Shown: positions 46,209 through 55,393 of the stretch, piece after piece
Numbering within the stretch: position 1 is the stretch's first letter
How the letters are laid out: every line of letters begins with the position of its first letter
DNA from: an uncultured Planctomycetaceae bacterium
GTDB taxonomy: Bacteria; Planctomycetota; Planctomycetia; Planctomycetales; Planctomycetaceae
Assembly: GCA_903924405.1 (NCBI GenBank)
Contig: CAIYBH010000028.1
Location: 1-64,000, forward strand
Length of the DNA: 64,000 nucleotides
Reading direction: 5' to 3'
Notes under the pieces: generated by a model
What the model saw: only the letters and a program-made list of their open reading frames with translations
What the model was told of the DNA's origin: nothing
The model's database searches: none
Program-made: the position numbers and the translations under genes

Positions 46209-46896
46209 GATGTTCTTCGGAAAGTCGGTTGCTGGCAGGATTGCAGAAGAGCCGAGGGCATTGGCAGTGAAGAAACGATCTGTGGAGATGATTCTACTGC
46301 TTTACGCCGCTGAGCCCGGTCAGTGTTCTCCTTAGTTGTGAGTCAAAGTTGAAATTCCCTGAAGGTGGACAATCTGACGTCAAGAATTAATGACGCGGAG
46401 GATTACAGGATGTTTCACGGGTTGAACAACTTTCTCCGGAAGGCGGGCTTCCCGAAGTCGTCCATGGTAACGAAAACGGCGATTTGCCGTGTTTTGTCAA
46501 CACTTGAACCCATTGCTGTGACGGAAGGAAACAAACGTCGTGCCGAAGGTGGGAGTTCCCCGGATATTGAGAATCTCAGAGGTGTTGGAGCGATCTGAGG
46601 CCTGGAATTTTGTGCCTTGCGGAGGTCTCTGATGCTGACGGGCGGGTGATGGAGAGCAGATCGGGGTGATTGCGGCGTGCGGATTTGAAAACCGCACGGA
46701 GTTTTGCCTGGTTGTCGTCCAATCCTGGCCTCGACACAGCCCAGAAACCTGGTAAGACTGCGGACTTTGCGAGGCTGATCGTGCCTGCATGAAATTCCTG
46801 TCGGGGTAGTGCCGGAAGAAAACTGCTCTGCGGAAGAGGGACTGCCTGGCTGCAGGCCTCGGATACCGCGAAGGCTTTGAAAAGAGAATTTGTGTC
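46209..46896. other. Long divergent intergenic region before glyS
   Basis: 688 bases between a - strand hypothetical gene and the glycyl-tRNA synthetase gene. A 77-codon frame at 46365-46598 lacks a ribosome binding site and family resemblance and is not called. No RNA fold is recognised. A long leader for the synthetase gene is possible. Confidence 0.4.
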
Positions 46897-48360
46897 ATGA
46901 CGCGTTCGATGGACAAGATTGTTGCTTTGTGTAAGCGCCGGGGCTTCGTGTTTCAGAACTCCGAGATTTACGGTGGGCAGAACGGGTTCTGGGACTACGG
47001 GCCGCTGGGCACTGAGTTGAAGCGGAATGTGCGGGACGTCTGGTATCGCGACATGGTGGCCGCTCACAACGAGCTGGTGCAGCCGGCTGGTGCGCCGTCA
47101 ACATTTCAGATGGTGGGATTGGAATCTGCGATCATCATGCATCCGCAGGTCTGGAAGTGTTCGGGGCACTACGACTTGTTTCACGATATGATGGTGGACT
47201 GTCACGCCTGCAAGGGGCGATTCCGGCAGGATCATATTCCGTCGATCCCGTGTCCTCAGAAGCCCAGCCGGATGGTGGGCGAGCACACGGGGTGTAAGTT
47301 AACGGAGCCGCGGGAATTCAATCTGATGATGAAGACCATCATCGGTGCTCTGGGTTCGGAAGAGGATGCTGCATTCCTGCGTCCAGAGACCGCGCAGGGT
47401 ATTTTTGTGAACTTCAAGAACGTTGTGGACAGCAGTCGAGTGAAGCTGCCGTTCGGGATTTGCCAGGTGGGCAAGAGTTTTCGCAACGAGATCACGCCGC
47501 GAAACTTCACGTTTCGGTCGCGTGAGTTTGAGCAGATGGAGATTGAGTTCTTCTGCCATCCGTCTCAGTCGCGTGAGTGGTACACATACTGGCGTGACCG
47601 TCGTTACCAGTGGTATCTGAATCTGGGGATTGCGCGGGACCGCCTGATTCTGCGGGATCATCATCAGGAGGAGTTGGCGCACTATTCCGTGGGGACTGCG
47701 GACATCGAGTATGCGTTTCCGTTTCTGGACGCCGGGGAGTATGGCGAGCTGGAGGGGATTGCACATCGTGGTGATTTCGACCTGCGGTCTCACATGGAAG
47801 GCAAGCTGACAAAGAACGCCGAGGGGCAGCTGGAACTGGAGCGAACGGCGGATGGTCAGCCGAAGCATCGTGGCAGCGGAAAGGACCTGACGTACTTTGA
47901 TGATCAGACGCGAGAACGCTTTCTACCGCATGTGATTGAGCCGTCGGCTGGGGCGGACCGGGGAACTCTGGCCTTTCTCTGTGAGGCGTATCACGAGGAT
48001 CAGCAGCCGGACGAGAATGGTGTGATGCAGGAGCGGGTGATGATGAAGTTTCATCCGCGTCTGGCACCGGTCAAGGCGGCCGTCTTTCCATTGATCAAGA
48101 AGGATGGGATGCCGGAGAAGGCGATGCAGATTTATGGCGAACTGAAGTCCGCCGGATTGAGCGTGCAGTATGATCAGCAGGCTGCGATTGGTCGTCGTTA
48201 TCGTCGCCAGGACGAGATTGGTACGCCATTCTGTCTGACGGTGGACGGCGAAACTGCAAAGGACAACTGCGTGACGATTCGGGATCGCGATACGTTGCAG
48301 CAGGAACGTATTCCGGTCAGTCGAGTGGTTGAAGAAGTGCTGACTCGCCTGAAGGGCTAG
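46897..48360 (+). CDS. glyS: Glycyl-tRNA synthetase, alpha2 type
   Basis: 487 residues of the single-chain class II enzyme, rather than the two-subunit GlyQ/GlyS type. Blocks seen: CKRRGFVFQNSEIYGGQNGFWDYGPLG, LRPETAQGIFVNF, and the motif 2 region GKSFRNEITPRNF followed by REFEQMEIEFF. An anticodon-binding domain (about 380-487) includes LAPVKAAVFPL and FCLTVDGE. It charges tRNA-Gly in the cytosol. The ATG at 46897 fits. A hairpin follows at 48376. The RraA-like gene begins 169 bases on. Confidence 0.96.
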   Translation: MTRSMDKIVALCKRRGFVFQNSEIYGGQNGFWDYGPLGTELKRNVRDVWYRDMVAAHNELVQPAGAPSTFQMVGLESAIIMHPQVWKCSGHYDLFHDMMVDCHACKGRFRQDHIPSIPCPQKPSRMVGEHTGCKLTEPREFNLMMKTIIGALGSEEDAAFLRPETAQGIFVNFKNVVDSSRVKLPFGICQVGKSFRNEITPRNFTFRSREFEQMEIEFFCHPSQSREWYTYWRDRRYQWYLNLGIARDRLILRDHHQEELAHYSVGTADIEYAFPFLDAGEYGELEGIAHRGDFDLRSHMEGKLTKNAEGQLELERTADGQPKHRGSGKDLTYFDDQTRERFLPHVIEPSAGADRGTLAFLCEAYHEDQQPDENGVMQERVMMKFHPRLAPVKAAVFPLIKKDGMPEKAMQIYGELKSAGLSVQYDQQAAIGRRYRRQDEIGTPFCLTVDGETAKDNCVTIRDRDTLQQERIPVSRVVEEVLTRLKG

Positions 48361-48375
48361 TTGAAGTCTGCGAGC

Positions 48376-48412
48376 CGGGTTCCGAAAGATCATGTGTTTT
48401 TCGGAGCCCGCT
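48376..48412 (+). terminator. Hairpin after glyS
   Basis: CGGGTTCCGA (48376-48385) pairs with TCGGAGCCCG (48401-48410) through one wobble, with AA/TT extending the top. Only a few T follow, so termination is possible but not strong. Confidence 0.55.
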
Positions 48413-48529
48413 TGTGCGAGTTCATGATGGCTGCCGACTGTTTCCGGGCGTGTTGCTGGTCAGGACGGGCCGCGTGTGAAGGCGTTTGCCGGGCAGTGTG
48501 GGTGGTGATGCTGAGGAGGTGAGGAAGGG

Positions 48530-49288
48530 ATGACGAGTGACCGTGTACTGACGCATGCGGAACTATTGCAGTTAAAACGCTGGAATACTCCGACCATTTA
48601 CAATGGCTGGGAGCAGATTACGAAGCGAGACTACTGTGCGGACGCGTTTAACCCTGAGGAAACGCGGGACTTCATGCCGCAGATGGGACCGATGGTGGGA
48701 TATGCGGTGACAGTGCGAATTGAACCGAGCAACCGGGAGCATCGCCGGACTCGCCCGACGGCCACCAGTGAATATCGCAGGTATGTCGCGAGTGTTCCGG
48801 GGCCGAAAATTGTCGTGATTCAGGATCTGGACAAGCCGCGGGTTGTGGGATCCTTCTGGGGGGAAGTGAACGCCAACATCCACCGAGCGCTGGGGTGTGT
48901 GGGAACGATAACTGACGGGGCGATCCGCGACCTCGATGAAATGACCAATGCCGGCTTTAAGGCACTGGCGCGTCGATTGTGTGTCGGCCATGCGGCTGTT
49001 CAGCCGGTGGAGTTCAACTGTGAGGTGGAGGTTTTCGGTCGCAAAGTGAATCCCGGCGATCTGATTCATGCGGACAAGCATGGGTTTCTGGTGGTAACAC
49101 CGGAAGAGCAGCCGGAGATTCTGGAAGCGGCGAAGTTCATGGACACGAATGAGTGTCGGACCGTGATCCAGGCGGCACGGGAGTGCGCGGGTCTGACAAC
49201 AGAGGAGATTCTGAAAAAGCTGGGCGAAGCATCGCGTGAGTTTTCCGGGAATGCGCGTGAGAGATTTCGTCGGGATGGGGAGTGGTGA
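48530..49288 (+). CDS. RraA-like / HMG aldolase family protein
   Basis: 252 residues of the RraA-like fold. GSFWGEVNANIHRALGCVGTITDGAIRDLDEM carries the G-x-D-G-x-x-RD motif used for metal and substrate binding in the aldolase branch, and VNPGDLIHADKHGFLVV is the second hallmark. Members include 4-hydroxy-4-methyl-2-oxoglutarate aldolase and the RNase E inhibitor RraA. With the aldolase DeoC next door, a carbon-carbon lyase role is more likely (inference). GAGGAGGTGAGGAAGGG before the ATG is a strong site. deoC follows after 45 bases. Confidence 0.87.
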   Translation: MTSDRVLTHAELLQLKRWNTPTIYNGWEQITKRDYCADAFNPEETRDFMPQMGPMVGYAVTVRIEPSNREHRRTRPTATSEYRRYVASVPGPKIVVIQDLDKPRVVGSFWGEVNANIHRALGCVGTITDGAIRDLDEMTNAGFKALARRLCVGHAAVQPVEFNCEVEVFGRKVNPGDLIHADKHGFLVVTPEEQPEILEAAKFMDTNECRTVIQAARECAGLTTEEILKKLGEASREFSGNARERFRRDGEW

Positions 49289-49333
49289 GGTTCTGAAGGA
49301 TTTCTGTGTCAGGCAACGTGCGGGAGTGCGGCG

Positions 49334-50056
49334 ATGGATGAGTATGAGCAGATTTCCCGAATGATCGACCATTCGCTGCTGAAACCGAACACGCTGATTT
49401 CGGAGTTTGAGGCGGGGTGTGCGCTGGCAGTTCGATACCGAACGGGCAGTGTATGTATTCAGCCGCATTATCTGCGTCGGTGTGTGGAGATTCTTCAGGG
49501 AAGTGGTGTTCGTGCCAGCACTGTGATCGGGTTTCCGCATGGCGGGCAGCGGACCATGGTTAAGGTTGCGGAAGCGGAGCGAGCGTTGGCGGACGGTGGG
49601 GAAGAACTGGATCTGGTCTGCAACATCAGTCGGGTGGTGAGTGGAGACTGGGATTTTGTGCGATCAGATCTGGCCGCTGTGATTTCGATCGCGCATCAGG
49701 CACGTCAGAAAGTGAAAGTGATTTTTGAAAACTGCTATCTGACGGATGAGCAGAAAATCCGGTTATGTGAAATCTGCACGGATCTGCAGGCGGACTGGGT
49801 CAAGACCTCAACCGGATACGGAACTGGCGGGGCGACTTTTGAGGACCTGCGGCTGATGCGCAAGCATGCGGGACCGGCTGTGCAGGTCAAAGCTGCGGGC
49901 GGCGTGCGTGATCTGGACACTCTGATGCAGTGTCGCGAGATTGGTGTGACGCGGGTGGGGGCCAGTGCTACGCAGGCCATCCTGGATGAGCACCGTCGAC
50001 GTCTGGGATTACCAGCGCTTAGCGACGGCGGCAGTGTTGCTGTGGAGGGATACTGA
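49334..50056 (+). CDS. deoC: Deoxyribose-phosphate aldolase
   Basis: 240 residues. Seen: RMIDHSLLKPN, VCIQPHYL, TVIGFPHGGQ, ELDLVCNIS, ADWVKTSTGYGTGGAT with the Schiff-base lysine, and VKAAGGVRDLDTLMQC with the second active-site lysine. It cleaves deoxyribose 5-phosphate to glyceraldehyde 3-phosphate and acetaldehyde in nucleoside salvage. It is likely co-transcribed with the RraA-like gene. No deoB, deoA or deoD gene is nearby. Confidence 0.94.
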   Translation: MDEYEQISRMIDHSLLKPNTLISEFEAGCALAVRYRTGSVCIQPHYLRRCVEILQGSGVRASTVIGFPHGGQRTMVKVAEAERALADGGEELDLVCNISRVVSGDWDFVRSDLAAVISIAHQARQKVKVIFENCYLTDEQKIRLCEICTDLQADWVKTSTGYGTGGATFEDLRLMRKHAGPAVQVKAAGGVRDLDTLMQCREIGVTRVGASATQAILDEHRRRLGLPALSDGGSVAVEGY

Positions 50057-50258
50057 ACGGCCGCAGCAGTTGTTGGTCAGCGAATGGCCGCGGTGCATGG
50101 TCAATCGTGTCGGGACGACTGCTGTGTTGGGAGAAAACAACAGCAGCGAACCCCGGGATTTTTTCAGTTTGAATTCATCATTTACGGAACAGAGGCCGGA
50201 CTTTCCCGATGTGGGGTAAGCGATTCCTCTGAGGTACACCTGAGTGGAAGGAACACAC

Positions 50259-51530
50259 ATGATCACTCGAACGGCGGGAGTGGCCCTGCTGACCATAGTG
50301 CTGGCGGGACTGCCGATGGGGTTACTGGCGGATGAGGCGGCCGTGTTGACGATCGGGTCAAAGGCTCCTGAGCTGGACGTTCAGCACTGGGTCAGCGATG
50401 GCCGGGGAGCGTTTAAGCCGGTGAAGAAGTTTGAGTCAGGCAAAGTGTATGTGGTGGAGTTCTGGGCGACATGGTGTGGACCGTGTATTGCGAGCATGCC
50501 GCATCTGGCCGAGGTGCAGACGAAGTACGCGGAAAAGGGAGTGCAGATCGTCAGTATCAGTGACGAGGATCTGGAAACGGTCGAGGGGTTTCTGAAGCGA
50601 ACGGTGCGTGGTGCTGTGCCGGCTGAGGGTCAGACGGAGCCGCCGACCTATGCCGAGTTGACGAGTGCGTACTGCCTGACGACGGATCCGGATCGATCGG
50701 TCGCGGCTGACTACATGGAAGCGGCGGGTCAGAATGGGATCCCGACGTGTTTTATCGTCGGGAAGACTGGTCTGGTGGAATGGATTGGTCATCCGATGGA
50801 AATGGACCAGCCACTGGATCAGATTGTGGAAGATCAGTGGGACCGCGACGCATTTCTGGAGCAGTTTCGCAAAACGCAGGAGCGCAGTCTGCTGATGACA
50901 AAAGTGGGCGGTTTGATGCGTGCGAGCAAAGTGGGTGAGGCGCTGGCTGCCGTGGAGGAAGCGAAAAAGGCGAATGCCGGAGATCAGGCCTATCTGGCGA
51001 TGCTGGATCGTTTGTCATTTCAGATTCAGGTGCAACCGGCGATCCAGCAGGTTCAGCGCGGCAAGGTGGATGAGGGTTTGGCGGCGATTGAAAAGCTGCA
51101 GGAGCAGGCTTCTGAGCCGATGCAGGTTCAGTTGCGGAGTTTGAAGTTTCGGGTGTTGCTGTCGACTGCGCGAACGGAAGCGGCGATTGAGTTTCTGGAA
51201 TCGATTGCTGTGCGAGAGCCGGTTCCGTCGGACGAGTTGAATGAGATTGCGTGGTCCGTTTATGAGCTGGCGCGAAATCAGCCGGAAACTCCGAAGGCGG
51301 TGATCAGTGCGGCGACTGCGGCAGCAGAAAAGGCTGTTGGGGCAGATCCTGAGAACGCCATGGTGCTGGATACTCTGGCGCACCTGGTGCATCTGGGTGG
51401 TGATCTGGACCGCGCGTTGACTCTGCAGGAGTCGGCCGTGAAGAATTCTGCGAACGCGCCGCCAGCCAATGCGGCGCAGATGGAGCAGTTTCTGGATCAG
51501 CTGCGACAGGAGAAGTCCGGTCAGAAATAG
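50259..51530 (+). CDS. Secreted TlpA-like thioredoxin with TPR-like C-terminus
   Basis: About 423 residues. A signal peptide (TAGVALLTIVLAGLPMGLLA) precedes a TlpA/ResA-type thioredoxin domain (about 25-190) with WATWCGPCIASMPHL, the redox CxxC. A helical region (about 200-420) follows with TPR-like pairs such as EALAAVEEAKKANAGDQAYLAML and AEKAVGADPENAMVLDTLAHL. It is probably a periplasmic thiol reductase or chaperone that docks to partners through the helices. GGAAGGA precedes the ATG at 50259. A strong terminator follows. Confidence 0.88.
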   Translation: MITRTAGVALLTIVLAGLPMGLLADEAAVLTIGSKAPELDVQHWVSDGRGAFKPVKKFESGKVYVVEFWATWCGPCIASMPHLAEVQTKYAEKGVQIVSISDEDLETVEGFLKRTVRGAVPAEGQTEPPTYAELTSAYCLTTDPDRSVAADYMEAAGQNGIPTCFIVGKTGLVEWIGHPMEMDQPLDQIVEDQWDRDAFLEQFRKTQERSLLMTKVGGLMRASKVGEALAAVEEAKKANAGDQAYLAMLDRLSFQIQVQPAIQQVQRGKVDEGLAAIEKLQEQASEPMQVQLRSLKFRVLLSTARTEAAIEFLESIAVREPVPSDELNEIAWSVYELARNQPETPKAVISAATAAAEKAVGADPENAMVLDTLAHLVHLGGDLDRALTLQESAVKNSANAPPANAAQMEQFLDQLRQEKSGQK

Positions 51531-51557
51531 AGTGATCGGTTGATCGGGGACCCAGTG

Positions 51558-51592
51558 GCCGGCGATTCGTGAAGGATCGCCGGCTTGTTTTT
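51558..51592 (+). terminator. Intrinsic terminator after the thioredoxin gene
   Basis: GCCGGCGAT (51558-51566) and ATCGCCGGC (51576-51584) form a perfect 9-bp stem, followed by TTGTTTTT. Confidence 0.9.
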
Positions 51593-51678
51593 GATCGGTG
51601 GCTGGATTGTTTCCGTGGTGTTGCATGACGAGTGATGCAAGGGCTGCCGATTTTTTCCTTTTGTGAAAGTTCAGACGA

Positions 51679-52785
51679 ATGACGTCGCATGTTCGTTACG
51701 GGATTATTGGTGTCGGGGCGGTTTCTGATTTTCATCACGTTCCCGGGATTCGACTGGATCCTCGATCAAGCCTGACGGCGATCTGCGATCCCAATGAAGC
51801 GTTGCTGGCACAGCGATCATCGGAGTGGGGGCCGGTCAGGGCGTATACGGATTATCGACAGCTGGCGGCGGATCCGAATGTGGATGCCGTGATCATTGCC
51901 ACACCGAACTTTGTGCATCGCGAGCAGGCGCTGGAGTGTGTGCGGAATGGCAAGCACGTGATGTGTGAAAAGCCATTGGGGCTGAATTTTCAGGAATCTG
52001 CAGAGATGTACCGGGCGGCTCGGGATGCCGGCGTGCGGCACATGACGGCGTTTACGTATCGTTTTGCGCCATCAATGCGGTATGTTCGCCATCTGGTGAC
52101 GAGCGGGGCGCTGGGGACACCGCGTCATTTTCGAAGTCAGCGATTTCTGGATCTGCCGGAGACCAGCTGGGGATGGCGTCAGATTAAAAAGCTGGCTGGG
52201 GCTGGTGACCTGTTTGATATGACGATTCACCGGATCGACTTTGCTCAGGACCTGCTGGGACCGATTCGGTCGATTTGTGGCGCGGTCGCTCAGTTTGTTC
52301 CCCGGGATCGGACAGCGGATGGAAAACCCTGTCCTGCCTCGGAAGTGGATGACTGGTCGAGTCTGATTGGATTCTTTGAATCCGGAGCGGTTGGTGTGTG
52401 GGAAGGCAGCACCCTGATGAAGGGCCACAACAACGGCGGTGTGGGATATGAGTGGGCTGAGGTCAACTGCAGTGAAGGATCGGCGGCCTACCAGCTGACA
52501 GATCCGAACACGATTGTTCTGGCTCGCAACGGTCGGGACTTTGAGAAGTTGCCGGTACCAGCGGAATTTCTGGTGGCTCCGGGAAGTCCGAGGGATCCAT
52601 CGCAGGGCAAGCCCAGCACGGTGTTCCGTTATGATCTGGTGTATGAGTTGACCTCGGCGATTCTGGAAGGCCGGGATGCAGTGCCCGGATTTCACGACGG
52701 CGCGTCAGCTCAGGCAATTGCGGATGCGGTGCTTGTGTCATTTGAAGAACGCCGCTGGGTGGACGTTCAGAGCAACCCTGAATAG
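51679..52785 (+). CDS. Gfo/Idh/MocA family oxidoreductase
   Basis: 368 residues, cytosolic. RYGIIGVGAVSDFHH is the nucleotide-binding loop. VIIATPNFVHREQALECVRNGKHVMCEKPLGLN carries the EKP lysine, and DLFDMTIHRIDFAQDLLG fits the substrate-side D-x-x-x-H region. It likely oxidises or reduces a sugar derivative with NAD(P). It is a distant paralogue of the protein at 35185. It stands between two terminators, so it is its own transcription unit. Confidence 0.92.
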   Translation: MTSHVRYGIIGVGAVSDFHHVPGIRLDPRSSLTAICDPNEALLAQRSSEWGPVRAYTDYRQLAADPNVDAVIIATPNFVHREQALECVRNGKHVMCEKPLGLNFQESAEMYRAARDAGVRHMTAFTYRFAPSMRYVRHLVTSGALGTPRHFRSQRFLDLPETSWGWRQIKKLAGAGDLFDMTIHRIDFAQDLLGPIRSICGAVAQFVPRDRTADGKPCPASEVDDWSSLIGFFESGAVGVWEGSTLMKGHNNGGVGYEWAEVNCSEGSAAYQLTDPNTIVLARNGRDFEKLPVPAEFLVAPGSPRDPSQGKPSTVFRYDLVYELTSAILEGRDAVPGFHDGASAQAIADAVLVSFEERRWVDVQSNPE

Positions 52786-52818
52786 GTGTTGATAAAGAAC
52801 TGAATAGTGGCTGATAAA

Positions 52819-52853
52819 AAAACAGCGTACCGAATTTCGGTACGCTGTTTTGT
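52819..52853. terminator. Bidirectional terminator between convergent genes
   Basis: AACAGCGTACCGA (52821-52833) and TCGGTACGCTGTT (52837-52849) form a 13-bp stem with a 3-base loop, with A-run before and T-run after. It can serve the oxidoreductase gene and the facing DUF1080 gene. Confidence 0.9.
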
Positions 52854-52942
52854 ATTGAGGGGTGATGGACGCGGTGCAGCAATCACCGGCCGCGAGCGAG
52901 TTATCAGGGCCTGCGTGGTGACTGGCTGGACTTGTTGGCAAG

Positions 52943-53926
52943 TTATTCTGCAGCGGGATTAAACCAGATGTTGCGATAGCGGACCTGGTTACCGTGATCC
53001 TGCAGATACAGGGGGCCTGGTTGAGGACCTTCTGCGACAGGTGCGGCCGTGGTGGCATGAGTGAGTTTGACTTTGTCGTGGATCACAACGCCATTGTGTC
53101 GGACGGTCATCCAGGCATCTTTGGTTTTCTTTCCATCGGCGTCGAACGCAGCGGCGTGGTAATCGACGTCGTATGTCTGCCAGCTGAGTGGTGGGAAGCA
53201 CAGGTTTGCGCTGGGTTTGGCGATGGAATAGATGCCGCCGCATTCATTTTGTTCACCTGTGAGACCGAAGGAATCGAGCACCTGAACTTCGTAACGTCCC
53301 TGCAGGTAAACTCCGCTGTTACCACGTCCCTGTCCGCGAGCGTTGGGCATAAAGGGCAGCAGGAACTCGATGTGGAGTTCGCCGCTGCCATGTTTTTCCC
53401 GACTGGCGGCCCCCTGCATCAGCAGTTTGTCAGCAGAGAGTTTTCCGCCTTCGAAGTGTTCGGCTGTTGAGCCATCGAACAGGACGAGGGCTGTCGCGGG
53501 CGGCTTTTTGCCCATGGTGGGGGAGACACGCTGGGTTCTGGAGAGTTCGCCGATTTTGACATTGTCGCCGGTGTAGACGACGAGACTTCCGTCGCGAATT
53601 TCACCGCGACCGGTATCGCCTTTCATGATCGCGGTATCGCCCTGGAGTTCTCCGGAACCGCGGAGAGGCGTATTTCCATCCCATCCTGCTCCGGGAAGTC
53701 CACCCATCATGGCGGTCCATGCGAAGCGGCCGGAGCCTTCGGCGATAACCTGAACACCGATGCTTTGTTCGCCGTTTTCGGTACGGATTTTTCCCGAGTA
53801 TTCTCCCTGAAACCGAAAGTCTGAACCAGCGGTTTCCGGGGTGAGTGCCGTGAAGTTCGGGTCTTTTTCGTCGGCTGCAGCGACCGCTGTCAGCAGGAGT
53901 GTGGCGAGGGACAAAACCAGTTTCAT
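52943..53926 (-). CDS. DUF1080 (3-keto-disaccharide hydrolase-like) secreted protein
   Basis: 327 residues. A signal peptide (LVLSLATLLLTAVAAADE) precedes an N-terminal segment (about 40-145) and a C-terminal DUF1080 lectin-like beta domain (about 146-325). The latter has LVLFDGSTAEHFEGGK, ELHIEFLLPF, GNSGVYLQGRYEVQVLDSFG, CGGIYSIAKPSANLCFPP and PGPLYLQDHGNQVRYRNIWF. DUF1080 proteins are linked to 3-keto-glycoside hydrolysis, working with Gfo/Idh/MocA enzymes. Such an enzyme is encoded convergently next door, so shared function is possible (inference). Confidence 0.92.
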   Translation of the reverse strand: MKLVLSLATLLLTAVAAADEKDPNFTALTPETAGSDFRFQGEYSGKIRTENGEQSIGVQVIAEGSGRFAWTAMMGGLPGAGWDGNTPLRGSGELQGDTAIMKGDTGRGEIRDGSLVVYTGDNVKIGELSRTQRVSPTMGKKPPATALVLFDGSTAEHFEGGKLSADKLLMQGAASREKHGSGELHIEFLLPFMPNARGQGRGNSGVYLQGRYEVQVLDSFGLTGEQNECGGIYSIAKPSANLCFPPLSWQTYDVDYHAAAFDADGKKTKDAWMTVRHNGVVIHDKVKLTHATTAAPVAEGPQPGPLYLQDHGNQVRYRNIWFNPAAE

Positions 53927-54323
53927 AAGGAGCCTTTCAGGCAGCAGAAAGCGAATGATGCAGACCCTGCTGCCGTGCTTCTGCGGGCAGTGGAGGTCTG
54001 TGGTCGTTGAAGCCTCTTATTGTGATTCAGGGGCCAGGAGTTTCCCAGCGAGACGAGAGGCACTGCCGATTATTTTTTGCGAGGTATTTGCAGGGGGGAG
54101 GCCTGCCGTGTCGGCGGCGGGTGGTAACCTTCAGATCGGGACGAGTCCGTTCGGACCGGAGACGTGAAGGACGACCTGGCATTCGGTGGTTTTATGATGC
54201 AGGCGCTGAATATCGGTGATCATGGCGTGCCGGCAGCGAGCAGGAGAGCGATTGCGTTGAGTTACTGCTGAGGTTGAAGCGAGTGAGGTTGAAGCGAGTA
54301 AGCAACCATCGGGCCGGTGAATA
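53927..54323. other. Intergenic region with a 15-base tandem duplication
   Basis: A 397-base spacer between two - strand genes. GAGGTTGAAGCGAGT stands twice in tandem at 54270-54299. No gene is supported. Confidence 0.5.
54270..54299. repeat. 15-base tandem duplication
   Basis: Two exact adjoining copies of GAGGTTGAAGCGAGT lie 25 bases beyond the stop of the 54324-54998 gene. Confidence 0.9.
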
Positions 54324-54998
54324 TCAGGAGAGTCCGGGGAGGGCTGTGGATTCGACGGCCTGCAGCAACGCCGCGCTATGCGTGCGCAGTAAACCTCGGG
54401 CGTAATGCAGAACATCAAGGCCGTTTTCGTTCATTTCCGGAAGTGTGACTCGCCGCAGCACCTGATTGAGGCGAGTCAGCAGACGGGTGTCGTCCTGGTA
54501 GTCGAACAGAAATCGGGATTCGCGAAAGCGGTGGATGAACCACGCGAGTTGGTCGGTGGCATGAGTGGCCAGGCGATTGACGAGCGACTGGATCTGTTCG
54601 GGAGAGATCAGTTCAAGAGCGGCATAGTAGTCGTGCAGGACCTGTGGGTGGTTGTGAGCAATTGCGTCATCGAGCAGGAGTTCGGTGACGATGTGACCGA
54701 GAAAAGCGGGACGATGATCAAAGGGATCCGGCATCAGTGCTCGGAATCGGCGTGAGAGTTCGGATTCCAGCATCAGGAAGGTTGGGCTGGAATGGAAGCG
54801 ATCATCATCATGCAGATGCTGCAGGGCTCCGGTGGCAATCTGTCGATCTTCCGGTGACAGCTGATCCAGATGAGCACGAATACGATGGGTTCGCATACGC
54901 ACCTTGCGATCGACAACGGAGAGCCAGTCTGGAATGGCTGTGCCGGCCATCAGAAGTGGTGACTTAATGAAGCGATAACCATGGGCGAGATAATTCAT
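54324..54998 (-). CDS. Histidine-rich hypothetical protein, distantly AcpH-like
   Basis: 224 residues, soluble and mostly helical. The start MNYLAHGYRF, an early GTAIPDWL, and histidines in THRIRAHL, QHLHDDDRFH, LGHIVTELLLDDAIAHNHP suggest a metal-dependent hydrolase. MNYLAH recalls acyl carrier protein phosphodiesterase (AcpH), but the rest diverges, so the assignment is tentative. The ATG at 54998 is the family-like start. The function is unknown. Confidence 0.72.
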   Translation of the reverse strand: MNYLAHGYRFIKSPLLMAGTAIPDWLSVVDRKVRMRTHRIRAHLDQLSPEDRQIATGALQHLHDDDRFHSSPTFLMLESELSRRFRALMPDPFDHRPAFLGHIVTELLLDDAIAHNHPQVLHDYYAALELISPEQIQSLVNRLATHATDQLAWFIHRFRESRFLFDYQDDTRLLTRLNQVLRRVTLPEMNENGLDVLHYARGLLRTHSAALLQAVESTALPGLS

Positions 54999-55393
54999 GG
55001 CTGCATTTCAGTGAAAATGCGACTGATGCGGAAGCCTGTGGGGAGGAGATTTCAAACCGAGGGACATTTTGTGTGGTGGTTGGAGTAGTTTGTGTCGACA
55101 GGTGTGGGCTGAGTCCCTGACAGTCGGTGACGGTGGGATGTTGGCGCATTGGGTGTCGGTCGACATTCTGTCTGAATTCGCGGGAGCGGGATTCGAAATG
55201 GGGAACAAAATCGGTTAACGTGTGGTGGTGTCAGCTTCCGGCATGGAGCGGAGTTTGCTTCGGATTGGCGGAATGCTGTGCGGACGACTGGGGCCGGGAA
55301 GAAACAGCCTTGCGGGCCGTTTTTGGTGTCAGTTTTGGGAGATCCTCGGTCGCGAGGATGCATTCAGGCAGTTCAGGAATCGGGAAGTCAGCG
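54999..55393. other. Divergent intergenic region, no feature found
   Basis: A 395-base spacer between the AcpH-like gene (-) and the amidase gene (+). The amidase frame is open here up to 55127, but the encoded residues do not match the family and are taken as untranslated. Confidence 0.4.

Noticed and set aside
46365-46598. 77-codon open frame before glyS
   Set aside because: GTG start without a binding site and no recognisable domain; it may be revisited with expression data.
52943-53926. A DUF1080-oxidoreductase operon for 3-keto-glycosides
   Set aside because: The two genes are convergent with a strong terminator between them, so only a loose functional link can be suggested.
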